Origin: Venturia oleaginea
Lineage: Eukaryota > Ascomycota > Dothideomycetes > Venturiales > Venturiaceae
NCBI GenBank assembly: GCA_013176395.1
Contig: JABMLP010000003.1
Coordinates: 2,019,934 to 2,083,933 of the forward strand
DNA length: 64,000 bases
Direction of reading: 5' to 3'
The notes under the pieces were generated by a model. It was not told where the DNA came from. It did no database searches and saw only the letters and a list, made by a program, of their open reading frames with translations. Positions 20,025 through 30,203 of the stretch are shown one piece after another (position 1 is the stretch's first letter; every line of letters begins with the position of its first letter). The translations under genes were made by a program, and so were the position numbers.

Positions 20025-23000
20025 ATGTTACGATGGAGAGGGAGGGTTGTAGAGGGTGGGAGGAGGATTGGTGGTGGCAGTAGACCGGCGTTGAGTGGGA
20101 GTGCGAGAAGGGCATTGCATTACTCTGGGAGAGCTGGTAATCGGAGTGACATGATATCAGGCGGCAGTGAAAGGGCATTGGGCTATGGGTCACTTTATAC
20201 TGCGTCACCTGCTCTTACCTTGAGATCTTCGAGTGTGAGAGTTGGGTGGATTGGGAGGAGGGGCGGGAGGGGTGTTGGGGATTGGGCGAGGAGGGGGGAT
20301 GATATGGATGAAGATATTAGGAGGGGAAGAGATGGCAAGGATGCTACGGATACTACGAACAAAGACTCTACGTCCGACCCACCACCTCCCTCCAATACAC
20401 AAGCGGAAGTGCTCACCACACCAAGAAACTCAGGAATCGAAGAGCCCTTGAACAAAGGTGCTGGACAGAAGGATGAGTCTGTTGCTGCTATAGACGCCAC
20501 GAACAAATACATGGAATCCGTTTCGCCGAAGAAGAAGAAGACGTCAGCATCGAGACGTGACACTTCCGACGTCGTGGTAGGAATGCTCCAATGGGACATA
20601 ACCATTTTTGCTGAGCGGGAAGGCATCGATCTGAAGGCATTGAGCAAGGATGAGTACAACGATCTTGCATACAGAGTGGGTAAGCATGAAGCACAAAAGG
20701 ACGATATCCATGGGGGTGCTTTGAAGACAACCCTCTCCAATTTGGACAAGTTGGACCCGAAACTCTTGGAACAGTACATTGCGGAAAAGAGGGCCCCTAC
20801 TACTCCTCCTGGCCGTGCGTATTTGGCTGGATATGAGGCTGGCCAGGCTGCCAGGCAAGAACCTCAAGGTTCGTTCTACGATACTGCTGAGTTTAAGGGC
20901 GTGTTTGGGAATGTGCTTAGGGGGATGGAGGAGAGAGGGGAGAAGTGGGAGGAAGATGGGATCTCGGAGATGGATGCTGAGGTTGCAGCAGCACAGTCGA
21001 AGCAAGGTCAGATCACCAAAGAAGAAAAGGCTAAGATCGAGGCGACACATTTGAAGGTTCTCGATCTAGTCAACCAACATCGACGCGAAAAGGTTGATAA
21101 GGAGTGGGAAGAGTTGGGAAAGGAAGCTGACGAGAAGGAGAAGTGGGACGCACTGACTGAGAAGGAGAGGAATGCCATAAGAGCTGCTAATGCTAAGGCT
21201 GCGAGGAAGAAGGCGGCGAAGGAGGCGGCTGAGGAGAAGGTCCGGGATCGCGAGGTGAAGAAACTGAATCGGGAGGCTCGTGAGGCGAGGGTAAAGGAGG
21301 AAGCGGAGGCGAAGATGGAGAGGGAGGCTGCTATGCTTGCGAAGGCTGTTGAGGAGGCGAGGAAGAATTTGGAGCAGCGCGGTACTGATGATGGTAAGCT
21401 GGCGGGAATACATGCGGCAGATGGGCCCCTTGGTGACCGAGCCGCAACCAACGCATTGGCTGGATCAAAGGAGGACCTGGATAAGCTGGAAGAGGAGCGT
21501 GAGATCCGGCAAGTCTTGAGAGAGATGGGCCGTGAGCGTCAAGAACTGATAGAGGACCCTGACCATTACGCGGACAGAAACGACCAAGAGCGGGCAGAGG
21601 GCAACTTGAAGAGGATAGAGGGAGAAGAGGAAGAGCTTTTGGAAGACTATGAGGAGTCGCAGGAGTACACGGAGTATGAGAAGAAGGCATTCGATAGACA
21701 AGAGGCGATAATCTTTATCAAAGAGAAGAGAGAAGAATACAGACGACTGCAAATGTCCGAAGAGACAGAGGCTAGACAAGAGCCTGAAGAATCGTCGCTC
21801 GAACCACCACTGGAGGCGATAGCAAAGGCTGTGAGGAACGAGTTTGGAGATACGTTGCCAGAAGGTCTACTGAACGAGGCCGAATACAACGTCTATCAAA
21901 GACTTTACGGCTCGCCCTTGAGATTCACATCCGCAGAGGAAGACAAGCCCGCAGGCGAACAGGGCCCGGAAAGGAATATGCTGTTTAAGCAGATGGCCGA
22001 TGGCTCGCTGGAAGAAGTTGATTATGTACTTCATGATGAGCTTGACCAAGTGGTTGACGATGACGCCGAGCTTGAGGAAGAGCAAGATGATGTTGAAGAT
22101 GAGTTGACTGACATTGATGGGGTTAAGCTTGATAATCCCATCTTCACGTCACAAGAAGGCGACGAGATCGCGCTTACATTTGACGAATATGTGACCGAGG
22201 AGAATGATAGGCCGCTTACAAAGGAAGAAGCCTTGGAAAAAATAATGAATGATTGGCCTGGCGACGAATTCATTCGTTCTCATCCTTTCACCAAATCAGG
22301 ACGCTATGGAACAAATCCTAGCACCCTGCCGCTTCCACGCCCTGCGTTCATCGACCCAGTACAGAAGATGCTGGCGCAGTTGGCAAACAAACATCTTGCT
22401 GAAGCTGCCCAAAAATCTCTGGGTGGTCTCGGTATTCCTTTGTCACCGAACACCCCGCGCATTGGCATGCAGATGGAAATGCAGCCTATCCCCCTCACCT
22501 CATTTCAAACCAAGATGTCCGATCGAGAGGCTGATGTTTACATGTCTGCTGTTATGCCCCAGACTTATGCAAGTTTGATGAGTATCTTGGTGGAAGTGCG
22601 GAAGCGACTTGGTGCGTCGTGGCTACAGAACTTGCTCAATAAGGAAGGCGGGCCACTCATTATGGACGCTGGTGCTGGTGGTGCGGGTGTTATTGCTTGG
22701 AGGGAACTTCTCAGGGCAGAGTGGGAGGGTATGCACAAGGTGAACGCTTCTGAGGCGGTCGTATCTCAGGATGAAATCATCCCCGAACTCTTGTCAAAAG
22801 AACCGGGAACTCCGCCGGTTCCATTCGGCAGGTCGACTGTCGTCACGGGCTCTGATCCACTTCGGCACCGTATTTCGAAGATTCTGGAGAACACGACGTT
22901 CATTCCACGCATTCCTGATCAGGTTGATTCTCATGAACTTGTTGGACCGCAACCGAGAAAGTTGTACGATATCATTCTTGCGCCTCACACTCTGTGGCCG

Positions 23001-23996
23001 ATCAAGGAAGAGTATCAGCGAAAGGGCGTGGTGCAGACACTTTGGTCGCTTCTCAACCCTAATGGCGGTATTCTAGTCATCATGGAAAAAGGTGTCCCAC
23101 GAGGTTTTGAAGTCGTGGCTGGAGCACGAGATATGCTACTGAAGCGCCATATCGCCTCTCCTGGCTCGGAATCTTACGAGACACCTTTAGATGACCAGAA
23201 ATGGGATGCTGTTGGACGATGGACAGAGAAAGAGAAGGGATGTATCATCGCTCCTTGCACGAATCATACCGCCTGTCCACTTTACAGGATTCCTGGAACC
23301 GCGAGGGGTCGAAAGGACTGGTGCTATTTCAGTCAGCGATACACGAGACCACCGGCCCTCATGACTGTCCTTGGCGCCAAAGCACGCAACCACGATGATG
23401 TCGAGTACTCGTACGTCGCGGTACAACGTGGAGTCGACCAACGAACACCAGAGGGTGACTCCCTCTTCGGTCGCGGCTTCGTACAAGGCAGGCCTGCCAC
23501 TGCGAAAGCACTAGATGGCTACGGTCCCTCTTGGTCCCGCGACACGGAAGAATCCAACGAAGAAGATGTGGTAATAGATGGAAACGTCATTGAAGTTGAC
23601 ACGTCCATCCAACTCGACAACGAAAACGAAAACGAAGAAACACCACACCCCCTCTCCCTCCCCCGCACTATCCTCACCCCCCTCAAACGCAAAGGAAATG
23701 TCATCATAGATGTCTGTACACCCAGCGGTACTTACGAACGCTGGCTCGTGAATAAACGCAATGGTCGCCAGATCTTCCGTGATGCGCGTAAGGCGAAGTG
23801 GGGTGATCTTTGGGCGCTTGGTGCGAGGAGTGCTAGTCAGAGGAGGATTAACGTTGGGGTTATTGAGGATAGGAAAAGGGAGATTCGGAAGGATCGGAAG
23901 GCTGGACGGAAGGGGTTGGGTAAACGGGGGAAGGGACGGTGGGCTGATGGGGATGGGGTCAAGAGGAGTGTTGTTGTTGGAGAGGAGGATGAGTAG
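20025..23996 (+). CDS. RSM22: Mitochondrial small ribosomal subunit protein Rsm22-type (methyltransferase-like)
   Basis: 1323 residues from ATG 20025 (the upstream TTG is ignored), no intron needed. The N-terminus (MLRWRGRVV...) is basic and Arg/Ser/Gly-rich, fitting mitochondrial import. Residues ~230-780 are very charged, with Lys/Glu/Ala-rich helices that should form long coiled coils. The C-terminal half carries the Rsm22 family core: ADVYMSAVMPQTYASLMSIL, the SAM-site-like glycine loop IMDAGAGGAGVIAW, LWSLLNPNGGILVIMEKG, and the cysteine cluster PCTNHTACPLY...DWCYFSQR that in relatives binds an Fe-S cluster. Rsm22 acts in mitoribosome small-subunit assembly. There is no fused Cox11 domain as in S. 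pombe. The ~550-residue charged stretch makes it longer than I expect for the family. Confidence 0.88.
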   Translation: MLRWRGRVVEGGRRIGGGSRPALSGSARRALHYSGRAGNRSDMISGGSERALGYGSLYTASPALTLRSSSVRVGWIGRRGGRGVGDWARRGDDMDEDIRRGRDGKDATDTTNKDSTSDPPPPSNTQAEVLTTPRNSGIEEPLNKGAGQKDESVAAIDATNKYMESVSPKKKKTSASRRDTSDVVVGMLQWDITIFAEREGIDLKALSKDEYNDLAYRVGKHEAQKDDIHGGALKTTLSNLDKLDPKLLEQYIAEKRAPTTPPGRAYLAGYEAGQAARQEPQGSFYDTAEFKGVFGNVLRGMEERGEKWEEDGISEMDAEVAAAQSKQGQITKEEKAKIEATHLKVLDLVNQHRREKVDKEWEELGKEADEKEKWDALTEKERNAIRAANAKAARKKAAKEAAEEKVRDREVKKLNREAREARVKEEAEAKMEREAAMLAKAVEEARKNLEQRGTDDGKLAGIHAADGPLGDRAATNALAGSKEDLDKLEEEREIRQVLREMGRERQELIEDPDHYADRNDQERAEGNLKRIEGEEEELLEDYEESQEYTEYEKKAFDRQEAIIFIKEKREEYRRLQMSEETEARQEPEESSLEPPLEAIAKAVRNEFGDTLPEGLLNEAEYNVYQRLYGSPLRFTSAEEDKPAGEQGPERNMLFKQMADGSLEEVDYVLHDELDQVVDDDAELEEEQDDVEDELTDIDGVKLDNPIFTSQEGDEIALTFDEYVTEENDRPLTKEEALEKIMNDWPGDEFIRSHPFTKSGRYGTNPSTLPLPRPAFIDPVQKMLAQLANKHLAEAAQKSLGGLGIPLSPNTPRIGMQMEMQPIPLTSFQTKMSDREADVYMSAVMPQTYASLMSILVEVRKRLGASWLQNLLNKEGGPLIMDAGAGGAGVIAWRELLRAEWEGMHKVNASEAVVSQDEIIPELLSKEPGTPPVPFGRSTVVTGSDPLRHRISKILENTTFIPRIPDQVDSHELVGPQPRKLYDIILAPHTLWPIKEEYQRKGVVQTLWSLLNPNGGILVIMEKGVPRGFEVVAGARDMLLKRHIASPGSESYETPLDDQKWDAVGRWTEKEKGCIIAPCTNHTACPLYRIPGTARGRKDWCYFSQRYTRPPALMTVLGAKARNHDDVEYSYVAVQRGVDQRTPEGDSLFGRGFVQGRPATAKALDGYGPSWSRDTEESNEEDVVIDGNVIEVDTSIQLDNENENEETPHPLSLPRTILTPLKRKGNVIIDVCTPSGTYERWLVNKRNGRQIFRDARKAKWGDLWALGARSASQRRINVGVIEDRKREIRKDRKAGRKGLGKRGKGRWADGDGVKRSVVVGEEDE

Positions 23997-24279
23997 ATAG
24001 TGGGTTTTGGAGGGGGGAGCGTAGATGTGGGATTGGTGAGCGCGATTTTGGGAGGAAATGGTGGGATTGTAGTTGTATTTTTTTTGGTGGTGGATTGATT
24101 AGATACCCGAATGTTACTCTTGACTCTTCTAGACTTGTCTAGTGTTCTTGCTGTGACGGGTTAAGATCATGTCAGGATACCAGGAAAAACCACCTAAATG
24201 TGAAATACACTCTAGCTAAAGAGAAAAAGATAGATACACGATTGCAAACTCCTCTTGAAGGAGATACCAAGCCACTCAC

Positions 24280-24508
24280 TGTCACGTTTGACCTTGGACT
24301 TGATTTGGAAGCATGATTTGAATTCTATAAGATGTGCGAAGTTGTAAGGATGAGGAGCTAACTAAGAGGTAGAGACGAGTCTAAATACTTGCGACCGGTC
24401 TCGCGCTAGACCTGATCGCGCTAGACCTGATCGAGCAGAACCACCACATCTAACTACATTTAACTACATTTAACTGCATTCGAATACCAACATAGTTCGA
24501 TCATGACA
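24280..24508. repeat. Nested solo LTR 1
   Basis: 229 bp, TGTCACGTTTG...GATCATGACA, flanked by the 5-bp duplication CTCAC (24275-24279 and 24509-24513). It interrupts the outer L-A LTR, whose sequence resumes exactly after the duplicated CTCAC. Confidence 0.88.
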
Positions 24509-24576
24509 CTCACAAGCTTGCCCTAGAATTACTCCGAGGCTTGACAGCTAGGTCCTCAAGCGCTATAGAGAGATAG

Positions 24577-24831
24577 TGTCACGGTACGACCGCGGACAAG
24601 TCCTTCCCGCCGTTGGGGTGGCCCCACGGCACGTGATCAAGGCAGAACCGGAGTTCTGCCGAGGAAAGGTTTTAAAGCCTACGTGGCTTCAACCAATTCG
24701 CAGCTCTTTGAGCTACGTCCTGTCGTTAAACCTGCCTGTTGGTTTGCCTGCCAGTTCGTATATAGCCTGTTGAATGATACCTGTTCCTGATGCTGCTCCT
24801 TCCTCCTGATACCCGAACCCGCCCCGTGACA
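24577..24831. repeat. Nested solo LTR 2
   Basis: 255 bp, TGTCACGGTACG...CGCCCCGTGACA, flanked by GATAG (24572-24576 and 24832-24836). The ends resemble those of Gypsy-1 (TGTCACGG/CCGTGACA) but the body differs, so it is a separate LTR family. Confidence 0.9.
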
Positions 24832-25016
24832 GATAGGCAAAGCCTATATAAAGGCCCAAGGGTCTAGCCCATGACACTTGCTTGCTCTGGTACTAACCTC
24901 GTTGTGCTACTAGAGAGAGAGAGAGAGAGAGTACATACCTCGTATATCTTACCTCCCTTCCGTCCTCGATACTCATATATACACAACAGAAATGGTACTG
25001 GTACTAGTAGAGATCT

Positions 25017-25219
25017 TGTCACGGGCTAGACCCTTGGGCCTTTATCTAGGCTTTGCCTATCTCTCCATAGCGCTTGAGGACCTAGTTGTCAAGCCTCGGA
25101 ATAATTCTAGGGCAAGCTTGTGAATGGCTTAACATCTCCTTCAAGAGGAGTTTGCAATCGTGTATCTCTCTTTTTCTCTTTAGCTAGATTGTATTGCACA
25201 TTTGGGTGGTTTTCCCTGG
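25017..25219 (+). repeat. Truncated LTR (family L-A), second copy
   Basis: Starts TGTCACGGGCTAGACCC and follows the outer solo LTR 24152-24876 in inverted orientation until TTTCCCTGG, where the foldback MITE begins. The last ~25 bp of the LTR are missing. It may be the 5' LTR of the gag fragment at 25428. Confidence 0.8.
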
Positions 25220-25415
25220 CGGTTAATTGCCGTATGAACACATACATCAAAAAATCTAGCCAACACATATATCCAATTGCTAGGACATACATTGAAAAAA
25301 ATTGACCAATTAGAGCAATGTATGTATCAGCAATTTTTTTCAATGTATGTCCTAGCAATTGGATGTATGTGTTGGCTAGATTTTTTGATGTATGTGTTCA
25401 TACGGCAATTAACCG
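25220..25415. mobile_element. Foldback MITE with ~85-bp arms
   Basis: The sequence from CGGTTAATTGCCG at 25220 is repeated in inverted form, ending CGGCAATTAACCG at 25415. The arms are ~85 bp with a single visible mismatch and a ~26-nt centre. It has no coding capacity and would form a long hairpin. Confidence 0.85.
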
Positions 25416-25427
25416 GAAAAGAAAATC

Positions 25428-27045
25428 ATGTTTGTTCTCAGTTACATGCGAGGAACTGCTTATGCTCTGTTCGAGGATCGCCTCAACGAGTATCTCTCGG
25501 ATCCAATGGATTACCTCGGCAAACGACTCTTCAACCAGTACGGCGAATTTCTCAAACAGATCAACATGACGTTCGGCAACGTCGATGAGAAACGTATTGC
25601 GGAAAGAGAGCTCAAGGCTTTGAGACAGCATACATCCGCAGCAGATTACTCCGCCCACTTCCAGCGCATCGCTGCACACCTTAATTGGAAAATTGAGGCC
25701 CTGCTCAGCCGATACTATGATGGCCTCAAGGAGGACATCAAGGATGAAATCAGTCGGAAGGAAACTCAGCCTCAGGACCTGTACTCGATGATTGAAACGT
25801 CAATCAAGATCGATAACCGCCTATTCGAAAGAAAACTTCAGAGGAAGGGAGTTAGTTCTTATTGAGGACATGGAAGCAAAAGGCGTGCGAACACAGGTGC
25901 TCGACGAGTTGATCCATACGGACCACAGTCGATGGAGCTCGACAAGATTCAGAGCGCTCCACGTGGATCCAAGAAAGGCACAGGTCAGAAAGGGAAGTGT
26001 TACAACTGTGGAAAGACAGGACATTATGCCAACAAATGTCGACAGCCCAAAAAGAACAACACTGAAAGAACAACACTGGACGTTTCACGAATCAGGGACA
26101 ACGATTCGAAAACTCAGCCATGGGCTCAGGACACCTCAACGCTTTACAATCCAATGCGTCAGTACCGCCAATCCACAACGTACTGAGCTGGACGGCTTGT
26201 TATGAGGACGACTGCAAGATACACCTATCCGAGAAGCAGGGCTCCGGATACTACCCTCGGGATAGAGGAGGTTACCAAGGCAACGGCAATGTCAAAGGAT
26301 ATCTCGCTATGATGAGTTCGTCATCTAGCTCACCCGGTCTTTATTGCACTCAGCTGGGATTGCCAAAACCAGAGTATGGCCCAAACCAATTCAGGGTTGG
26401 GAATACAATGGCTGCTGTCAAAGTTATCAGCAGATACCCAAGCATGAGAAAGAATCCGGAACGCGATCTTCACTGGATGATTCCTTCGAACTGGTGTAAA
26501 GTCAAAGAATGCCCACTGTGGGAGCACAAGTTCGAGGAAGACCCAGGACAACCAGATTGGGAATTCCACTGGGTTCACGAAAAGGAAGTCAACAATACGA
26601 CCCTCAGGAAGATCATGAAAATTCCAAACATCAGTACAAATTTACAGCACGTCCACCACAGACACTTACCTATGAATTGGTGCGAGAATGAGCAATGCGA
26701 TTTACCTCAGCACCAGGAAATGAAAGATCTTGGAGAAATATTCCAAGAGTTGCCAGCCATTTCCGGGAGTTAGTCTACACCAAACGAAAACGAATCTCTA
26801 CAGACCATGTCGGGCGACGACAGTGAGTCTACGGTAGAAGACAACTCCAACAAAGGAGAATCGAAGGAAGATCTAGAGTTTATGACCTTCCGGCTCTCAC
26901 GTTTGACACGAGACGTTGAACGAGCAATTGATCAGGACGATTCTCAGTACAAGGACGTTCATCCAAATGCATGCATTGACTTCACCTGCCCATACCATCC
27001 GAATGGGGCAAGGAACCTTCGACACCTTGTCCGAAGATTGGACAT
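25428..27045 (+). pseudogene. Ty3/Gypsy gag fragment with CCHC knuckle and CX4C-H repeat region
   Basis: Gag capsid-like segment (FGNVDEKRIAERELKALRQ, SRYYDGLKEDIKDEI) and zinc knuckle CYNCGKTGHYANKC at ~26000, separated by an in-frame TGA at 25863-25865. A frame change near 26150 then leads into a segment with four Cys-X4-Cys-X2-4-His modules (CYEDDCKIH, CKVKECPLWEH, CENEQCDLPQH, CIDFTCPYH). It is cut off at ~27045 by a pogo fragment. No protease or RT follows. The element is dead, though the module array is unusual. Confidence 0.8.
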
Positions 27046-27540
27046 CGCGCCTATCTGAGGCAGTAACTACACGTGAGGTACTTGTAAGGCCCATTGCAAA
27101 GCCAGTTTCGTCGAAGTTATAGATATCGTTATTGAGGATGCCGTATTTAGCGATTGTGTTTTGTACAAGCCGAAACCAGGCCCCAATAAGGGCTGGATCT
27201 TCGCATCTTGCCCTTTGATTATCGTAGCTGCGTGAATATCGCGATTTGAGGCTAGGGCGGCGGTTGATGTATCGCTGAGGCCAATTGACACCGATTTTGC
27301 AATCTGAGCCTACACGCTGCTCGAGTACGATTTTTGCCGCATCGCGTACCCCAGTAACGGTCAACGGATAACCTCTTTCATCCATAGATAGTATCCAATG
27401 CTCAACGACCTCCTCTTCCGTATCCGTAAGCTTTTGGAAATTTGGGCGCAAATTAACGCGTGAAACGCGTCCGCGAAGGCGGAAGGCAAGGGAAGTAAAT
27501 GGGACAAAATAGGCATCAGCGGCCTTTCGAATACTTGGAA
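27046..27540 (-). pseudogene. pogo-type transposase fragment (P5)
   Basis: Minus-strand remnant covering the N-terminal half: CENP-B-like DNA-binding region (LTDTEEEVVEHWILSMDERG), HTH second half (GVNWPQRYINRRPSLKSRYS) and first catalytic Asp in YNFDETGFAMG. It stops at TSRVVTASDRR, where it is fused to the gag fragment. The other end abuts the LTR at 27544. No terminal repeats are seen. Confidence 0.85.
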
Positions 27541-27543
27541 AAT

Positions 27544-27847
27544 TGTTACGCAGAGGCTATGGACTCAAAGTAGTCTAGCTGGATTTGGCTAATCCGTACA
27601 GTAGGGTTCAAGTGGTCCGGGGCGCCAATATCCTATCAAACAAGTGAAGCGAAGCTTGCAAGATATAAGAGTCGTGAATTGTGCTAAGTAACTAAAAGCA
27701 ATAGCGAAGTAACGAGAGAGTGAAGATACGAGACACTGAGGGAGCAGAGTCTCAAGGATGAAGCAAATGAACTACACGTGATCTTACATCATCTATCTTA
27801 CATCCGAATACAATCGAATACATGTCCACGTGACAGTATCCGTAACA
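27544..27847 (+). repeat. LTR (family L-C), left arm copy
   Basis: 304 bp, TGTTACGCAGAGGC...TATCCGTAACA. Followed by GCCTC but not preceded by it, so no target duplication exists here; it was carried in as part of the inverted duplication. Confidence 0.88.
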
Positions 27848-28215
27848 GCCTCTCAGGACAGCTAAACGCAAACAACCCCGCCGGAAAACAAAAACCCACA
27901 ACAGCGAGAACTGAGACTTTTGAAATCGAATAGCTCTGCTGTACATACACATCACCTTTGAGGGGCCCCAGCGTTTTTTAGGCTCGACACGTCGCCCAAC
28001 GTGTACAAACGAAAACGAGAGATGACGATACCGTGGCCTCAAGAGGTGGTCTGACCGACCGGACTAAACGAGCACGCTACACGACTTACTGAGTACCTTC
28101 GAAACGCATTAACCTATCTCGATAGCGGACAGGCTCCACCTGTGCCCCCAAACCAAGTGAGGGCGATTATCATGACAATGCTGCCTCTGATTGCAAAAGC
28201 CCAAAGACTCCCGAT

Positions 28216-29025
28216 ATGACAACTGTCCATGACCAACTGCGTACTATGCATACTGAGATGATTGAGGACATAAAAGGAGCGGCGAAAGAGATAGCAGAGA
28301 TAAAGGGGGAGCTTAAGACTCTAAGAACAGACACACAGAAGAGCATTACGGTTGGCGAAGAAGCAAAAGCGGTAGCAAAAGAGACAACGCAGGTGGGCAA
28401 GACCGTCGCAGGAATAACGAGAGACATCAAGAATAAAGGACTACAACACCAAACAGGCATGACGATGAGCTATGCTGCCGCTGCTGCCCGAGGAGGGCTA
28501 GCTGCGAGTACATATAGCACACAAATCGAAAGTGTCAAGACTCCTGCGATAGTCCAACGTGAGATTATCGTGAATATCAGAAACGCACAAACGATTCAAA
28601 GTCTTCGCACAATGAACCCACGCAATTTGAAAGCCCACGTTGACCGAGCCATTTCCCAAAGTGGGAACGACCATATAGTCAGTTCAAAGATTATGTCTGC
28701 CAACCAGCTTAAAAGCGGAGATCTGAGTATTAGGACATCAGCAAACGGTGAAATGCGGCTATTGAGATAATTCACGAAGGACTGGACCCCACGCATCGGG
28801 AACGAGACGTTAGTACGGAACCCAACGTACGGCGTCCTTGTACATGGTATATATACCAGCACGATGTACACAAGCAATTTGAGGAAACCAGAGACGCCAT
28901 TCTGCAAGACAACAGGCTGTTCATTCCGACCGCAGGCATCAAATATATAGGATGGCTGACTCGGAAGGCGCCAGCCAAAGCGATGTCGTTCATCATCATC
29001 GAGTTTACTAAACCTGAAGACGCAA
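28216..29025 (+). pseudogene. Tad1-like LINE ORF1 fragment, left copy
   Basis: Starts at ATG 28216: a helical, Lys/Glu/Thr-rich N-terminal coiled coil, an SYAAAAARGG segment, and an RNA-binding-like region (NPRNLKAHVDRAISQSGNDH, LKSGDLSIRTSANGEM, NPTYGVLVHGIY). A TAA at 28768-28770 and a frame change near 28865 break it. It ends at FTKPEDAN where the inverted copy begins. ORF1 proteins of Tad1-clade LINEs are Gag-like nucleic-acid-binding proteins (family knowledge). Confidence 0.8.
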
Positions 29026-29532
29026 ATCTCCGCTTTTGAGCTGGTTGGCAGACATAATCTTTGAACTGACTATATGGTCGTTCTCACTTTGGGAAATGGC
29101 TCGGTCAACGTGGGCTTTCAAATTGCGTGGGTTCATTGTGCGAAGACTTTGAATCGTTTGTGCGTTTCTGATATTCACGATAATCTCACGTTGGACTATC
29201 GCAGGAGTCTTGACACTTTCGATTTGTGTGCTATATGTACTCGCAGCTAGCCCTCCTCGGGCAGCAGCGGCAGCATAGCTCATCGTCATGCCTGTTTGGT
29301 GTTGTAGTCCTTTATTCTTGATGTCTCTCGTTATTCCTGCGACGGTCTTGCCCACCTGCGTTGTCTCTTTTGCTACCGCTTTTGCTTCTTCGCCAACCGT
29401 AATGCTCTTCTGTGTGTCTGTTCTTAGAGTCTTAAGCTCCCCCTTTATCTCTGCTATCTCTTTCGCCGCTCCTTTTATGTCCTCAATCATCTCAGTATGC
29501 ATAGTACGCAGTTGGTCATGGACAGTTGTCAT
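29026..29532 (-). pseudogene. Tad1-like LINE ORF1 fragment, inverted copy
   Basis: Same protein as the left copy, starting at ATG 29532 and identical at residue level except Gly-to-Glu in ISQS(G/E)NDH, until GDL where the palindrome arm ends. It is a 5' piece of a LINE only. Confidence 0.8.
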
Positions 29533-29900
29533 ATCGGGAGTCTTTGGGCTTTTGCAATCAGAGGCAGCATTGTCATGATAATCGCCCTCACTTGGTTTGG
29601 GGGCACAGGTGGAGCCTGTCCGCTATCGAGATAGGTTAATGCGTTTCGAAGGTACTCAGTAAGTCGTGTAGCGTGCTCGTTTAGTCCGGTCGGTCAGACC
29701 ACCTCTTGAGGCCACGGTATCGTCATCTCTCGTTTTCGTTTGTACACGTTGGGCGACGTGTCGAGCCTAAAAAACGCTGGGGCCCCTCAAAGGTGATGTG
29801 TATGTACAGCAGAGCTATTCGATTTCAAAAGTCTCAGTTCTCGCTGTTGTGGGTTTTTGTTTTCCGGCGGGGTTGTTTGCGTTTAGCTGTCCTGAGAGGC

Positions 29901-30203
29901 TGTTACGGATACTGTCACGTGGACATGTATTCGATTGTATTCGGATGTAAGATAGATGATGTAAGATCACGTGTAGTTCATTTGCTTCATCCTTGAGACT
30001 CTGCTCCCTCAGTGTCTCGTATCTTCACTCTCTCGTTACTTCGCTATTGCTTTTAGTTACTTAGCACAATTCACGACTCTTATATCTTGCAAGCTTCGCT
30101 TCACTTGTTTGATAGGATATTGGCGCCCCGGACCACTTGAACCCTACTGTACGGATTAGCCAAATCCAGCTAGACTACTTTGAGTCATAGCCTCTGCGTA
30201 ACA
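29901..30203 (-). repeat. Solo LTR (family L-C) inside a Gypsy pol gene
   Basis: 303 bp, flanked by the 5-bp duplication GAGGC at 29896-29900 and 30204-30208. The pol frame of the host Gypsy runs into it from the right (RLRKVPESSL) and plausibly resumes after it (SGQLNANNPAG), so this is the original insertion and the left-arm copy is secondary. Confidence 0.88.

Larger units (their letters stand above)
24152..24876 (-). repeat. Solo LTR (family L-A) with two further solo LTRs nested inside
   Basis: Ends TGTGACGGG...CCCATGACA, flanked by 5-bp target duplication CTTGC (24147-24151 and 24877-24881). Removing the two nested LTRs and one target copy each leaves about 231 bp that matches the LTR at 25017-25219 in inverted orientation (shared segments include TCTCCTTCAAGAGGAGTTTG and CCCTTGGGCCTTTAT). 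Confidence 0.88.
27544..30203. repeat. Near-perfect 1.18-kb-arm inverted repeat (palindrome)
   Basis: Arms 27544-28722 and 29026-30203 are reverse complements, with only scattered single differences seen by eye (one extra G in the left LTR, G/A at ~28673 versus 29088, T/C at 28710). The spacer is 303 bp. Each arm carries, from outside in, a solo LTR, a ~45-bp piece of Gypsy pol, and a Tad1-like LINE 5' UTR plus ORF1. The left arm ends exactly at the LTR terminus. Confidence 0.92.

Noticed and set aside
29288..29996. Two 96-codon frames repeated at 27752-28460 and 29288-29996
   Set aside because: They are antisense shadows or UTR of the LINE copied by the palindrome, not genes.
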